DNA from: Spongospora subterranea f. sp. subterranea
Lineage: Eukaryota > Endomyxa: Phytomyxea > Phytomyxea > Plasmodiophorida
Reading direction: 5' to 3'
Length of the DNA: 64,000 nt
Assembly: GCA_049724395.1 (NCBI GenBank)
Contig: JAUGWO010000155.1
Location: 62,001 to 126,000, forward strand
The position numbers were made by a program, and so were the translations under genes. Shown piece by piece: positions 20,503 through 32,254 of the stretch (position 1 is its first letter; every line of letters starts with the position of its first letter). The notes under the pieces were generated by a model. The model made no database searches, was not told where the DNA came from, and saw only the letters and a list, made by a program, of their open reading frames with translations.

Positions 20503-22521
20503 TTACGAGATTTGTGAGCAAATAATATCGATTTCGACCTTGAGACAATCCATCTGTTCGGTCGTGAACATTCCGCTGTTCCTCGCCACATCGTAGATGG
20601 CGCTAACTTTCTCGGGGAATTTCCTCCATGGTCGCAACAGGGCTGGGTCTGCGATCAGGCACAGGATTGTGTCGGGCGAGCACGACTCCAGCATCAGATC
20701 CAGCGTAGACGACGTCAACGATGGCGACACCGTTAGTAACGATGACACCAGCTCCGGATCGAGTTTCCACGAAGGAAACACGAATTGGCGAAGTTGCGGG
20801 TGAAGGCGTCCAGCGATGTGAGGAAGACATTGGGCGGCGAGATGGAGCAGGTTGATTGAGAACGGGCGCGAATCGAGCTGATGAACAAGAGCGGGGTAGA
20901 AAGAGTCGAATAATGTGGAGAAATGCAGATGAAGTCGCGACAGACACGATCGCAAACACGATAGGAGATCGGATTGGGTAGAACAGGTCAGAACCAGCGA
21001 CAAACGCAGATCAATGGCGATATGTTCCAGGTCCATGACCATATCGAGCAATAGCGATCTGGACGATAACGAGACCGATGACGATCGCAGGATGGTCGAG
21101 ATGAACTGCATCGACCCCGAATCGATATGACTGTAGCCCAAGACGGAGACGGCCAACTGCTGTAGCCGGGCCGGTAACGTGGGCAGATTGGACAGGAGAC
21201 CGACCGGGTCGATGGGCAGGGAATATAGTCGGGATCCGTCCAGTAATAGCGGGAGAATATGATCGGCATGATCGGGGAGATGGGAAGATAGTGACGATAA
21301 TAGATGGGAACAGGAACTGAGACGATAGCGCAATATTGGCAACGACGGAGCGATATGGGAAGAGCCCGATGGCAATCCCGCGAAGAAATCGGAGAAGGCG
21401 CGAAATAGAGAATCCGGGAGATGATCGCTCTCTGATAATGACGCGATGAGGGAGAGGAGGTCGTCGAGATTGGAGGAGGAGGAGAGGGAACGGGCAATGA
21501 ACGAGATCATATCGGGGTCAAGGGCGGACCCAAGACCGATCATGATCCGGCAAATGGCGACCTTGGTAGCGGGCGATGGGCGAGAGAATAACGGGAGGAT
21601 ATGGGAGATGATCGGATCAGAGAGCGATGAAGTGATCGAGAGCGACAGAGCTCGAAGACACTCCAGTAGGTTGACGGGGGACGACGAACACTCGATGGCG
21701 CATTCGATTAGGAGCTCGGCGACCTGATGGAGAAGGGCGGGGGAAATATGGGCTGGGACAGGAGATGGAGCTAGGAAAGGGTCGGGGGAGTGAAGTAGCG
21801 ACAGGTGGGCTGGAGAATATAGCTGATCGGGAGATGGCGCTACGACCGTCGCCAGACAGGGGACCAGTAGACCGTGAAGGCAGCGTAAGACAACGCAGGG
21901 GCGACCTGATTCGGAGCGGTTCGATGAGCCGAGCACGTTGGATGAGGCGCGCTCCCTGAGAATGGCGATCAAGGCGGTAAGCAGGAGGTCGCGAATGGGG
22001 TTGATCGACCACGGTGCCAGGTCGAGGATCGTGTCGAGGGCGATGAGCGAATCCAGACGGCAAGCGATGGAAGGATGCGTCAACGCGGCTAGACAGAAGC
22101 GCGATAGCTGATCCAGGAAGGGCGCCGCCGTCTCCTTCACCGTCTCACGAAGGACGGCCACTAGCGATTTTCTCACGCCGTGATCGTCATCGATCACGAG
22201 CCGGGCGACGACTTTCACAATCGACGACGACAGGGACGGGTGGCGAATCGCCAGGTGGCGTAAACTGCACAGGGTCTGGATGCGGTCCTTGGCGTTATAG
22301 TGTCGGGTCTTGGCCAGCAGTTCGGCACAAGTCCGTGCGATATCGCCATCGGACTGAGATTCGGATTTCGGGGCGCGATTCAACTGGGTCGGGACCGATA
22401 TCTGACGGCTTTTGAACCGGGTATCGGTATGGTTGACAGAGAACTGTTTCCTCTTCCCGACTTTCTGTTTGGCGCGTTGGAAATCGCCACCGCCATTGCG
22501 TTTCGGCTTGCAGTTGACCAT
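20503..22521 (-). CDS. IPI1: Ipi1/TEX10-like ribosome assembly protein
   Basis: A single open frame of 672 residues. The start is placed at the ATG at 22521 because the family signature begins directly after it: GGGDFQRAKQKVGKRKQF, then TDTRFKSRQISVP. This matches the Ipi1/TEX10 N terminus (DF-K-K-KVGK, then TDTSFKSK). An upstream in-frame ATG at 22617 would add 32 unrelated residues. Helical HEAT-like repeats follow (LCSLRHLAIRHPSLSSSIVK, LDSLIALDTILDLAPWSI). Ipi1 works with Rix1 and Ipi3 in the nucleus on pre-60S particles and ITS2 processing. Residues about 250-560 are unusually Ser/Leu-rich, and this biased composition keeps several other frames open on both strands. Confidence 0.85.
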   Translation of the reverse strand: MVNCKPKRNGGGDFQRAKQKVGKRKQFSVNHTDTRFKSRQISVPTQLNRAPKSESQSDGDIARTCAELLAKTRHYNAKDRIQTLCSLRHLAIRHPSLSSSIVKVVARLVIDDDHGVRKSLVAVLRETVKETAAPFLDQLSRFCLAALTHPSIACRLDSLIALDTILDLAPWSINPIRDLLLTALIAILRERASSNVLGSSNRSESGRPCVVLRCLHGLLVPCLATVVAPSPDQLYSPAHLSLLHSPDPFLAPSPVPAHISPALLHQVAELLIECAIECSSSPVNLLECLRALSLSITSSLSDPIISHILPLFSRPSPATKVAICRIMIGLGSALDPDMISFIARSLSSSSNLDDLLSLIASLSESDHLPDSLFRAFSDFFAGLPSGSSHIAPSLPILRYRLSSCSHLLSSLSSHLPDHADHILPLLLDGSRLYSLPIDPVGLLSNLPTLPARLQQLAVSVLGYSHIDSGSMQFISTILRSSSVSLSSRSLLLDMVMDLEHIAIDLRLSLVLTCSTQSDLLSCLRSCLSRLHLHFSTLFDSFYPALVHQLDSRPFSINLLHLAAQCLPHIAGRLHPQLRQFVFPSWKLDPELVSSLLTVSPSLTSSTLDLMLESCSPDTILCLIADPALLRPWRKFPEKVSAIYDVARNSGMFTTEQMDCLKVEIDIICSQIS

Positions 22522-23357
22522 GTGGGATGAAGGTCTGGCCTCAAAGCCGTGACGGACTCCGGGAGTATCCACTATCCCGTCAACAACCTTGCTCTCCAGG
22601 TTCAAAGTGTTTGCCAAAATTGGGTGAGTGCCCAGTGTTGAGCAACACCTCCTCCCTTGCCCTGTTGATCCTGTTCGTTGAACAGATGTCTGATGTTGTC
22701 AGAAATGTGTTTATTGATATGGATGGGTCTCTTCAGGAATTAAGCCTTATCTGTAACCGACAAAACTACGCTGTCTGTTTCATTTGACCCCATTTCGGTT
22801 AACTGATTTTGGGCTTGGTGTCGCTGAACGATCCTTTTTCGAGTGTCACACTAAAATGTATTTCCATTCGACCATAAAGAATGTTTCGGTTGAGGGGGGA
22901 GAACGGGTCAATCAGCAGCAAATGTTCAATCACTTTTGATAAATAGCCACCATTGTGACCAAGGCGAGCTAGACATCGGTTATGCCATATTTTTTGTCTT
23001 CAATTGTCCTCGTTTTGATTCGGCGATGATAAAAGTGGTCGATGTCGTGCATCACTATTGGAAACACTACTTAATCCACATGACGCTCGACTGTACTTCA
23101 ACAAAACCCGAACTTCGTCACCAATCAATCATCAGACCCTCTTTTGGATTCAAGAACGGCATGTCGCCAGGGATTTGATTGGGATGTTTGACACACTCTA
23201 TGCGAGCCCTCAAGAGCAAATATGTTATCAAATGCTAAATATATTTCGGTTTAACTATCACCGCATCGCCGCGTAATGCATTCCGAACTTACGGCGTACC
23301 CGGCCTAGGAGCGCCCGGTCAAGGATTCGGGAGGAAAATTTGCCCCCTACAGTATTT
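22522..23357. other. intergenic region, no supported gene
   Basis: Frames of 72-86 codons on the plus strand show no domains. The stretch lies between the Ipi1 start and the 3' end of the TTLL gene. Confidence 0.4.
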
Positions 23358-25215
23358 TCAGCAAAGATTAACATTAATTCGATACCAGCTACGAACCTGA
23401 TTTTCGATCAGAGTGCTGTCGTCGCGCGTTGGCGGGTGGAGCAATGCGATTGCATAAATACGCTGCAATGGACCTGGCTTGACGCTCTTCGAAAAACTGG
23501 GCCAAAGCCATACGAGGATGCGGTTCGTACCGGGGATAAACTCGCTGCCAGCCATGTCGACGTTCATATTCTGCATCAGCTTCTCGGCGATGATTGCTTG
23601 GCGATAGGCTGCAAGAGACATGGAAGTCTGAGTCCTGCCGCCTCCTGGGCGATACGCATTGGTCTTGACCCCGACCAACGAGAACAAATCCGACAGCATC
23701 CTTCTCTTGATTTCCGTATCGAGAGGGGACGCTCCGGACAGCGTGGGACTACGATTGACCTCTAAAAGCCATGGATGCAGTTTGTTGTCGAGCAACACTG
23801 TACGAAACGGGAAGCGTTAGAAGAAATGCGGGATATAAGAAGGAGCGAGACAATGCGGAACTACAAAACCAAAAAACTGACATCACAGTAGAAATTTGTT
23901 TTGAACCAGTTAAAAGAGTGCCCTCAAATTTTTATGCACGAAACTGACGAAAACCATAATGGTAAATGCACCGGTCCGTGACGTTGACATCATCGAACGC
24001 GAATGCATTTCGCAAGGACAAACAGATCCAAAATTTTTACGCAATTAACTGACCATCAAATCCGAAAAGCTCAAATAGCTGATTGGCCCGACGGTGGGGG
24101 ACATGAACTTGAATCCCATTGCTGAGTACAGAGTGAACGCTGACGAACGTTTTGGCGATCAAGGAGCTGATAGCCAGTTTCACCGTTTCGCTGCGTTCTG
24201 GTCCGATGAGTTGCCATAGCGAAGATAGGGGCCGTTTGTGACCGAGTTCGCTGACATCATCGTAGTCGGGATGGTTGCGATTGATTGCGGCGTTGGTCAA
24301 ATGAACATAGCCATTGCTAAGCTGTGAAAGATCGGTGGAATACGGTTCGGTCGACATCCGAACCAGGCCCTCTTCATGCCAGTACACGCGCAGCGGGTCG
24401 ATACACGTCACGACGACGTACAGACGCAAATCAAATTTTCGATTATCTATCAGAAAAGGGCCAAGATATCGTGAAACAATCGCGTTCGTTTTTCCAAACA
24501 TCGTCAGTTTGCTATTAGACTTCATCACGCGAATATCGCGTCCCTGATATGATGACGCCATTCAGAATGAGTACTGAATCTAAAATTTTCAGAAAATATT
24601 GAAATGTGAAAAATGATGGCAAGCCTATTGTGAAACCCAAATCTTCGCTTTAAGATATTGATCGACCTGTGATCCGGTAGCCGGTTTAACGATCCAAAGA
24701 GCGTTGGGCTTCGTTATCATCTCATTGCGTAAACGTTCAGATTCCGAAGGCAAGAGAAACGTTTTGGGGATCATCATTCCGAAATGCTCGGCGCCATGGC
24801 GTTTTACCATTCGCCGTATATTGGCGACCAGGGCGTCTTTCCTGGTTAGAGCCTGGGATGAAGGCATTCGGTTGACCACCTGATAGTGGGCCAGTTGTCG
24901 GTAAAGGTCAAGCGGGACGCATCGCGGGCTCCAAAGGACCCTCCAGCTGACCCGCCCTGGCGAGCATGTTAACCCGAGATCGCCTAAAACCTGTTTGATT
25001 AAGCCGGAACCCTTTCCCATCACCAGACATCTCTTAGATACACTGGCGTCACTGTCGCTGTGCGACAGCGGCCTCGGTGCGTCAGTGAGCTGCTGACCCG
25101 CACCCTGTTCTCCCTGTTGTGAGTCGCGCTCGTCACTGGGAGTATCGTCATCTTCACTGTGACAGGAGTGGGCATGCCGGTCACCTTCCTCGGTAATGGC
25201 AATCTCCCCACTCAT
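23358..25215 (-). CDS. tubulin-tyrosine-ligase-like (TTLL) family enzyme
   Basis: Three exons, 25215-24667, 24543-24054 and 23797-23358, join in phases 0 and 1 to give 492 residues. The TTL core shows WIVKPATGSQGRDIRVM (nucleotide-binding loop), FDLRLYVVVTCIDPLRVYWH, VHLTNAAINRNH and LHPWLLEVNRSPTL; the last two carry the Asn, Glu and Asn that bind magnesium and ATP. Most TTLL enzymes add glutamate or glycine to tubulin tails and act on axonemes and basal bodies. The block FELFGFDVLLDNKLHPWLLE is closest to the glutamylase branch. The first 60 residues are acidic and low in complexity. The C terminus beyond the core is short (about 100 residues). The specificity (tyrosine, glutamate or glycine) cannot be settled here. 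Confidence 0.88.
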
Positions 25216-25585
25216 GTTGATTTTGCGTTGGTAAGGGGAAACACGTTCGCGAACGGATATCTTGTGACTCGGTACCGCGGATCGTTGGTACTGAACGTTC
25301 TCAGGGCCATACCGATATCCTTTCAGTGTCGATACTAAGGTGCTCCCTCCGTAAATAATCTGTTGGTCTAGTTTCGTATGTAAAGAGCAGTGTAGCCTGA
25401 ACTATTGGATCGCTGAGATTGCGATAGCACATAATGCAATGAGCCTCGTTGAGTTTGACAAAATTACCTCCACCGCGCTGAGAAAATATCTGAGTCCGCT
25501 AAACAAATTCCATTGTGAACCAGTAAATAACGAAGGCGTTGTTTTCCAATATATTATAAGATCATAGTCCAAAATTGCTGAGTGT
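25216..25585. other. intergenic region
   Basis: This covers the TTLL upstream region and the 3' flank of the lipase-like gene. Nothing further is seen. Confidence 0.4.
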
Positions 25586-27133
25586 CTACAGTTCAACGCT
25601 TCCGTGCGTCAAATTGTGGAAATATGCTATTGCAGAATGACTACTAAACGGTTTCGGAGCATTTGCCCAGAACCAGTATATAAGATATGAACTGGCTTGT
25701 TCATCTCCATAAACTGCTGATCGCATTTTTTCCCAGACATTGCAGGATATGAACCATTTTTTCACATCCTTCAGGCAGATTCCGAGGTCAACAATAAACA
25801 CTGGTGTGGATGAACGTCTTTTTGTAGCTGAGCATGACAGTTTAACCACCTTTCCCGCTGATCTCAACCCAGAAGGTAGATAAGTCAAAACATCAAGGGA
25901 ATTTTGCAATGAGAACAACGCAGATTTAAACGATTGCCTGCCTCTGCGCTGTTGAAAATCGGCGCGATACTTGAAATCTCCCACTCCAAGCGCTCCAAAT
26001 GTGTATGCTGCCATCGGACAGTCGATCGTCTTACCCAGCTTGAGGTATAAAAACAGTTCTGCAATGGAGCCACCAAACCCTTGACCAGTTATAAATAACG
26101 TTGGAGCGGTTTTTTGAGCTGGCCAGTGGGTTTTTCTCAAGTGTTCAATGCGTTTGGATATAGAGAAAAACGGAATTGTTCCTGTGTGTTCAAGACACAG
26201 TGCTTTCCAGACAGTGGAGCTGCAAACACCACCGCACTTGAGCACTCTAGTTTCACAAAACATATTCAATACATTCTGTTGAAGATCCAATGGGTCAGTC
26301 CCTTTGAATGAAACAGTAATCCAATTGTCAACTGTGTTCCAGAACGCAACGGCGAGCGTGTTTGGCCACCGGGCATCTGCGAAAATAACCTTGGCATTTA
26401 CTTCATGTGGGAATCCAAGCCTGTGCATATGGCTGAAAGTCTCGAAATCGACAGTGTCTACGTCCGTATCAGATTGCCCAATTTCCCAGGCCAGTGCTGA
26501 CATCCTTGTCATTAGAGAGGCGATGCGTCGAGAAAATGTTACAAAATGAGAAGTGGCTTTCAATTCACCCAATTCTTTTCGAATTTCATCTAGGTGCGGA
26601 CTGAAGGGCCGTTAGAACACATCGTAGTTTCGAAATGATCATCAATTTACACACCCTACGCTTCGGACAGAATCGCTAGACACCTTGTCACTGCCAATAC
26701 CCAGAAGATGGGCAGCCTTTGCGGAAGTACATTTGATGATATCCGGGTCTTGAAGAAAAAAGTTAAACTCACCCTTTACTGCAATTATCTCAGCTTAACA
26801 CTGCAACTCTAAACTTCACAGAATACCTTTGCTGGAATCGACAATCTGGAGTTGCCGACCATCTTGAGTTTCACAGATTTGCCCAAGTCGGGTAAAGCCG
26901 AGGAATTGTGGAGGGTCCTGTAAAGTAGCGGCAGCATTGACAGGATGCATCCCACAAGAAAATTGTTCTAAAGCCGTCACGAATTTTTGGACAATCATTT
27001 GCGACACCCCGGTATAGTCCGCGACGCTGAAAATCACGTTTAAATTGTGACTTTTGCGACGCCTTTGACTTCCATACCATGCCATGATCAAGTACATCGG
27101 TATTAGGGATAGACAGATTAAACTTGCTGCCAT
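25586..27133 (-). CDS. class-3 lipase-fold protein lacking the catalytic serine
   Basis: Exon 1 (27133 to about 26826) starts with a hydrophobic segment (MAASLICLSLIPMYLIMAW), probably a signal anchor, followed by a basic stretch. A middle exon near 26756-26650 reads CTSAKAAHLLGIGSDKVSS, and a long exon from about 26590 ends at 25586. The lipase-3 fold is visible as NWITVSFKGTDPLDLQQNVL (oxyanion strand) and TLFITGQGFGGSIAELFLYL. In active class-3 lipases the latter reads TGHSLGGA. Here His is Gln and the nucleophile Ser is Gly (codon GGG). A later histidine in SSHSAIAYF fits the last triad position. I therefore read it as a membrane-anchored non-catalytic homologue, or an enzyme with altered chemistry. 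Exact inner splice sites were not all fixed. Confidence 0.65.
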
Positions 27134-27179
27134 GACCCAATGTTCTTCTGCAGAATTACATGCATGGATGTTTATCTGA

Positions 27180-27804
27180 CCAATTCAAGAAAAAAGCAGT
27201 GTAAGAAAAACAGCATATACGTCGATTTGTCAAAACGTACAAGGCAAGGGAATGGTATGAAACTCAACGTGAACGTGCTGTACGTGAATTTCTGTACGAG
27301 TGTGATGTATCTGTCCACAAGCTAAACCGCAATGCAGGCGACGATGATCCATTGCCTACGCCAGCGCCCAGGCCCGCGCCTGTTGCGAACGCGGGGAGCC
27401 CTCCGCGAGCAGCTCGTCGTGATCGCAGTACGATCGGAGGACCTCGATCAGCGACCTCATCCCGTCCGCCCACTAACAATAATGAACCACCACAAGTCAT
27501 TGCTACAGACTATACACAGCCCAGACAGGTCACATCTATTGCAGTTACGCCACCGACGACGCTCCCGGTGAAGGGGTCGCGCCCCGTTTCCAAAGTTCCA
27601 CGTTGTTCGAGGTTCAGAGTGAGTCTGGCGGATTGATGTTTCATGGCAGGCACATCGACTGCAACGGGTTTCCGTTGCCCCATGACATGGGCGACCGTGC
27701 ACCGGTATCACGTCGAACAAATTCTCTGATTGTTTGACAGATTGGAAATCGCCGAAAACTACATCGAGCTGTATAAGTCGAACATAGACCAGATGAGCGA
27801 TTAG
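27180..27804 (+). CDS. hypothetical protein, Pro/Thr-rich middle
   Basis: It is divergent from the lipase-like gene, with about 50 bp between the presumed starts. Coding sequence is suggested by VKTYKAREWYETQRERAVRE near 27230, a Pro/Ala/Thr-rich stretch (PTPAPRPAPVANAGSPPRAA) at 27352-27590, a part reading HIDCNGFPLPHDMGDRAP near 27650 and a final exon ending RLEIAENYIELYKSNIDQMS and TAG at 27804. The last part suggests a helical C terminus. Joins between these pieces were not resolved. No family is recognised. Confidence 0.4.
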
Positions 27805-29280
27805 GTTTCAGCCGTTGAATATGGAATTTCCGGTGTACCGATGCTTTGTGTCGCCGAGAAGCGAGAAATCTGCTGCTGTTCGTTTTGGTGACTGGAACTT
27901 TACGGGCCAGTACCAGGTACGATTTGTCTCCAGAGTCAGTGGTATGAGCTATGGCGGATACCCTATATATTCATGAAACGGCCCGGCTCATGCATATGGG
28001 AAGCGAGTAGAGTTGATGGCTCAAGCGTTTGCAAAGACGCACACACATCGATGCGCGTTTGACAATTCAAAATTCATCCGAAGGTATAGGACGATGGGTA
28101 GAATGCGATGCATACAGATCACTCTACGTCATATACTTGTTCGGACACCGAAAATGGATTTCAGGGGCTGTATCAATGAAGGTGTTGACAAAATGAGTCT
28201 GACCAATTGTCGAATGACATCCAAAATCTTCAGTGGAAAAAAAGACACGATCCGATTGCGGGTTGGAGCAATTGGGATTTTCGTAATTGACCACGAACTT
28301 TGTGCACATGGCAATTGTCACGTTTTTTAGAAAACCTAAAATCCTTTACAAGAAATGACGAGATCGTTGCAGTCGATTTGGATCAGCAGGCTCTGTTTTA
28401 ACGATCAGGAAAACGTCTTCTATGTACCGTTTGTGGTAAAGGATCCCAGGTTGTCTAAAACAAGCAAATTGTCAAGACTATCCTACAAATCTGAGATGAT
28501 ATTCCAACGCGGCTTCGAATTTACCAGGTGCCCGCCAAAAAGTCGTCAGATATTTCGGAAGGCCAATAGGAACACGACGCCCTCTGGATCAACTCAATAT
28601 TCAGTATTGATCTGACATCCCCAATTTCTTCAGCTTAACTTCCGAGAGCAGGAACGTTTTGCTTCCTTGATTTGGTTGCCGGAAGCACAATCAGCATCGA
28701 ACCTGATAAAATGCAATATTTTAGCCAAATTTTGAAATGTTGTTTTTCCTTGTCGCATCCAGAGGGCGATTTTGGTGTTTTCTTCAAGGTTCTCATAAAA
28801 TTGTGCTTTATTCCTATCGATGGCCTACACAAAAACAGCGTCTTCGCCGATCGTTTGGGCGTATCTAAAAAGCTAAACGTTCAAGTATCACTGGCGAAAG
28901 AGCTCAAATGTGGACACGATAGCCTTACCGTATGGGTGATCGTTTCGTCCTGGTAGGTTCATAATCCAATCGAAGCCCTAAACCAAGCTTTCCAAGGATT
29001 GGTCTGAACAGTTTGGTTTGCCTATCGTCAAACCAGGCCCTGTTGAAACTGTTGTCTAAAAAGAGACCATTGCGAACGGGAGAGATCGTCTCCTCACAAA
29101 GCAGTACCGCTGGTCAACATCGCCCTTGTCCGGAAAGCGACTTGTCGGGAGTCGCTGTTTGTGCAAGTGCTGGTGAATCACGATTGAAACGCTTTTTATT
29201 TAGCTCCAGTAGATGGCACACCATATCGCACTCATGCTCGTCGGCATCAATCTTTGATTTTGAATTCTGATTGTGAATGC
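27805..29280. other. gene-poor region
   Basis: Short frames on both strands, for example 28013-28330 plus and 28956-28672 plus, show no domain and no convincing splice sites. The region may hold further decayed element sequence, but none can be named. Confidence 0.4.
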
Positions 29281-30845
29281 TCAGCGGTTGCAGTTTTTCA
29301 GCATCGGCGAATCGCCCTTGTGCGTCCATAAACATGCATCGGCGCTTAAAATGAAACCAAGACCAATAAGGCGAACGCAGTTGCGATCGAAATGTCCTTC
29401 AACAGAGATAATGCAGAGATCGGGCAAATAATGACTTTTCGAATTAGGGGAATCGATCTTGCGATCTGGATTGTTGAACGACAACTCCGATCCAGGGGGT
29501 TGACGAAGCTTGTGCAATCGCTCTGCCAGGGTGAAACAGGACAAGATGATCGCGCCGGCGTTGGCGCATTGGTCTTGGATTCATTCTAGGCGTCGATCAT
29601 GTTGGTGAATTAGCGGGTCGTACAGGTAGTGCTAAGCTCGGACGGTTCTAGGTGAAAAAAAAAAGTTTCCTCCGGTTTCAAAAACTCGTCAAGGGAATCC
29701 GCTTGCTCAATCGCCAAGGTAGCCCCAGTCATTGCCCACTTCAGGTAGCGGGGCGCAACGGCATCATTGTTGATTTTGGCCGAGTTCCGACAGATTTCTG
29801 GCACGACATCATTGCATTTCGTTGCCAGAGGACGACCATTGAGGATTGTAGCAATTCCAAGTATTGGTTCAAGTCGCACAGCGAGTTGACATAACGGGTG
29901 CCCTGCAGACTGCTTAGCAGCACGTCGCTCAATCCTCGTTCGCCGCCCATGCACTGGTCTTTGGAGGGCATGACGAGCGATCTAACCTACAAACTTGGTC
30001 AGGGTCCAAGTCCCCCCAACCGTCCGAATGCCGCCATCGCGAGTGTTTACCTTGTACACATCCTATTGCGGCTGAGCTAGCGTCGCTATCGATGGGTCAG
30101 GGAAGGTTCCCGTTCCCGGCTCGTTTCAATGTGATTCGTTCCCCAGCTGAGCAACTCGATCGAGGCCTGAACAGCCGTCATTACACGTCGCTGTGCACCT
30201 ACAATGCATGTTCGGTGGGTCTGCACACCCCCATGCATGAGTATAGGGATTCTGCAGGGGATTGGATGCGTAATGATGCTGTCGAGACCGTTCTGCGCTC
30301 CCGACGTCAGCCACTATAATTTCGAATCCAAACGACAGCATTATTCCGCCTCCCATCCCTTACCAGAATGTAGTTTTCAACGTTGTGAGTCCACAATGGT
30401 CATACAGAACGATGCACCAAATGGAGTTCCACTACAGGCGTTCCGCATTGGTACATGCAGACCTACCGACGGCCGCCATTATCATTTCAAATTCAAACGG
30501 TTTTGACAGCATTCTCAACTGTTCTCGCCGTCGCCTCTTCCCCTGGGGCAAATTGCATTTCAACGAACCGGGAGGCGAGAACCATCCCTGCTCCATCGAC
30601 AGAGAACTCTGTCGAGCTCAGGGTCAACGGGACCGTCTTCGTTCAAAACCGCAATCCGGATCACCAGAAGCTAGGTTCAGGACAGAAGTTACAGATTGAG
30701 ACATGGAAAAACTCCAGACGTCAGCACATCAAGATCGAATCCAAAACAGTCTCGACAACTGTTTTCCACCTCCCATCCCCTGCCAGAAGTTTCAAAAGCT
30801 CAGAATTCGCATTTCCATCGTTCAAACACAATTTTTCGAATTTAC
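29281..30845. other. probable decayed element sequence
   Basis: Overlapping minus-strand frames at 29544-29281 and 29954-29610 look like broken coding sequence (LAERLHKLRQPPGSELSFNN; GIATILNGRPLATKCNDVVP). A run of ten A lies near 29654. From 30298 to 30800 a loosely related segment recurs about three times, with the shared words GAATCCAAA and CCTCCCATCCC. No intact gene is supported. Confidence 0.35.
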
Positions 30846-32254
30846 TCAATTTGGCAGCAATGGGGCAATCACAGCGCGCTTCTTTTTAAGATACATGAAG
30901 GCCGACGTCATGTTGCTGCGAGTAACCGGCCAGAACCCGGCCGTCTGCAGAGGCTCAACGAAGAACTGACGCTCGTTCGCGATAAAAAACAGGTCGTTGA
31001 GATCGACAACGTTATCAGGTTTGGTGGCGAATTCCAACAGCGATAGCGGGACATCAACACCGCATTCGACGCCATCCTCCAACTCGGGGTGCATATAGAG
31101 GAGATCGGGAACGCCACCGGGATTATTGGCGCTCTTGCGCATCGTGTGCGTGTTCCACTCGGTATACACTCTGTCCAGCGTGTCGTCGATCAATGGGCCA
31201 AACACAACGTGGCTGCACTTCCGCTGGTATTCGTCGTCGGCGTCGTACTGGCCGTTCGCCTCCAAACGGTTGAAATGGCCGATCCAGAACGACATGCCGA
31301 GATCGTACATTTGATTCCACCAATCCCCGATACGTTGGTTCCCAACAGATCGTGCATCGAGAATGGCGTCTTCCCCTTGGAAGTGCTTCTGTACCGCTGC
31401 TGTCAGCGCGTGCTCGACGCCGCCTTCCGAACGCTGCGCGAACGGCATACAGCCCCGATAAACGATCGCATCGAGATAATAAGCGAGGATCTGCTCCGGG
31501 ATACGATGTGATGCGCCAACGTGAAGCCAGACAATCTTTCGGGACCACGCGTCTATACACGCATGGATCTCATATCCAAACCGGCGAAGGTTGTCATTTT
31601 GGCCGAAATGCCAGATCGCATTCGGCCCTTCAACCTGATACTCGCAGCGCGTCAGTCGAGCTTTTTTTCGTGAACTTACGGCTTCCGGTGTGATCGTTCG
31701 TTGTCCTGCAGATACCGCGTCGCAGGTAATGTGAACATCGTTCGCCCGGCATCCCAGGTCCTGACCGTCGCCTTGCGACTCCAGCAGCACCATTTTGCCA
31801 ACTAGATCCTGTAGAATATTTTGCCGAACTGATATCGCTGATTTCTGCAGTTTTCATGAGATGATCAAGTCGGCAAATTCTCGACGACGCCAAATACCTG
31901 AAGGAGATCCTGGAACAAGCGTAGGCTGATTTTTCCGTGATTCGTCTCCTCAACGTGATGCAGGACGTCTTTGATTTTCACACCTTGTTTGATTACTTCC
32001 CCGACGTCGCATTTCGATTCGGCGCTGCGGTCCAGTGCTGAGCCAGGAACATGGCGCTCCAGCCCGCCCCGTTTGATCCATCTCTGCAGGGTTCGCTTGG
32101 AAATGTCCAAACGAAAAGTGCCCCGCAAATCCTCCACGATCGCGGCGTTATGGTGACCACGAACCAGCCGGTTCTGGATGAACTCTAACACATCCTGACT
32201 CGGCATCACGGCGACCACGATACCGGCAACACTATGGCGCCATACGGAGTACAT
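30846..32254 (-). pseudogene. integrase/DDE-type element protein with altered catalytic positions
   Basis: Two frames: 32254-31865 is an N-terminal DNA-binding region (FRLDISKRTLQRWIKRGG, a helix-turn-helix) and 31793-30846 is an integrase-core-like region of 315 residues. The core shows GPNAIWHFGQNDNLRRFGYE, HACIDAWSRKIVWL, RSEGGVEHALTAAVQKHF and RSVGNQRIGDWWNQ. Relatives in fungi, protists and fish read WHIDG, R-S/T-D and NQRIE at the three catalytic places. Here these are FG, SE and IG, so both aspartates and the glutamate are replaced. The N and C parts are separated by a TGA and a phase change near 31870-31800, bridged by an intron or a frameshift. Despite this the 315-codon frame is open and well conserved. 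It is a dead transposase or possibly a domesticated DNA-binding protein. Confidence 0.7.

Noticed and set aside
20603-22063. Long alternative frames (118-169 codons) inside the Ipi1 gene
   Set aside because: They are shadows of the biased Ser/Leu codon composition. Only the 672-residue frame has a recognisable family signature.
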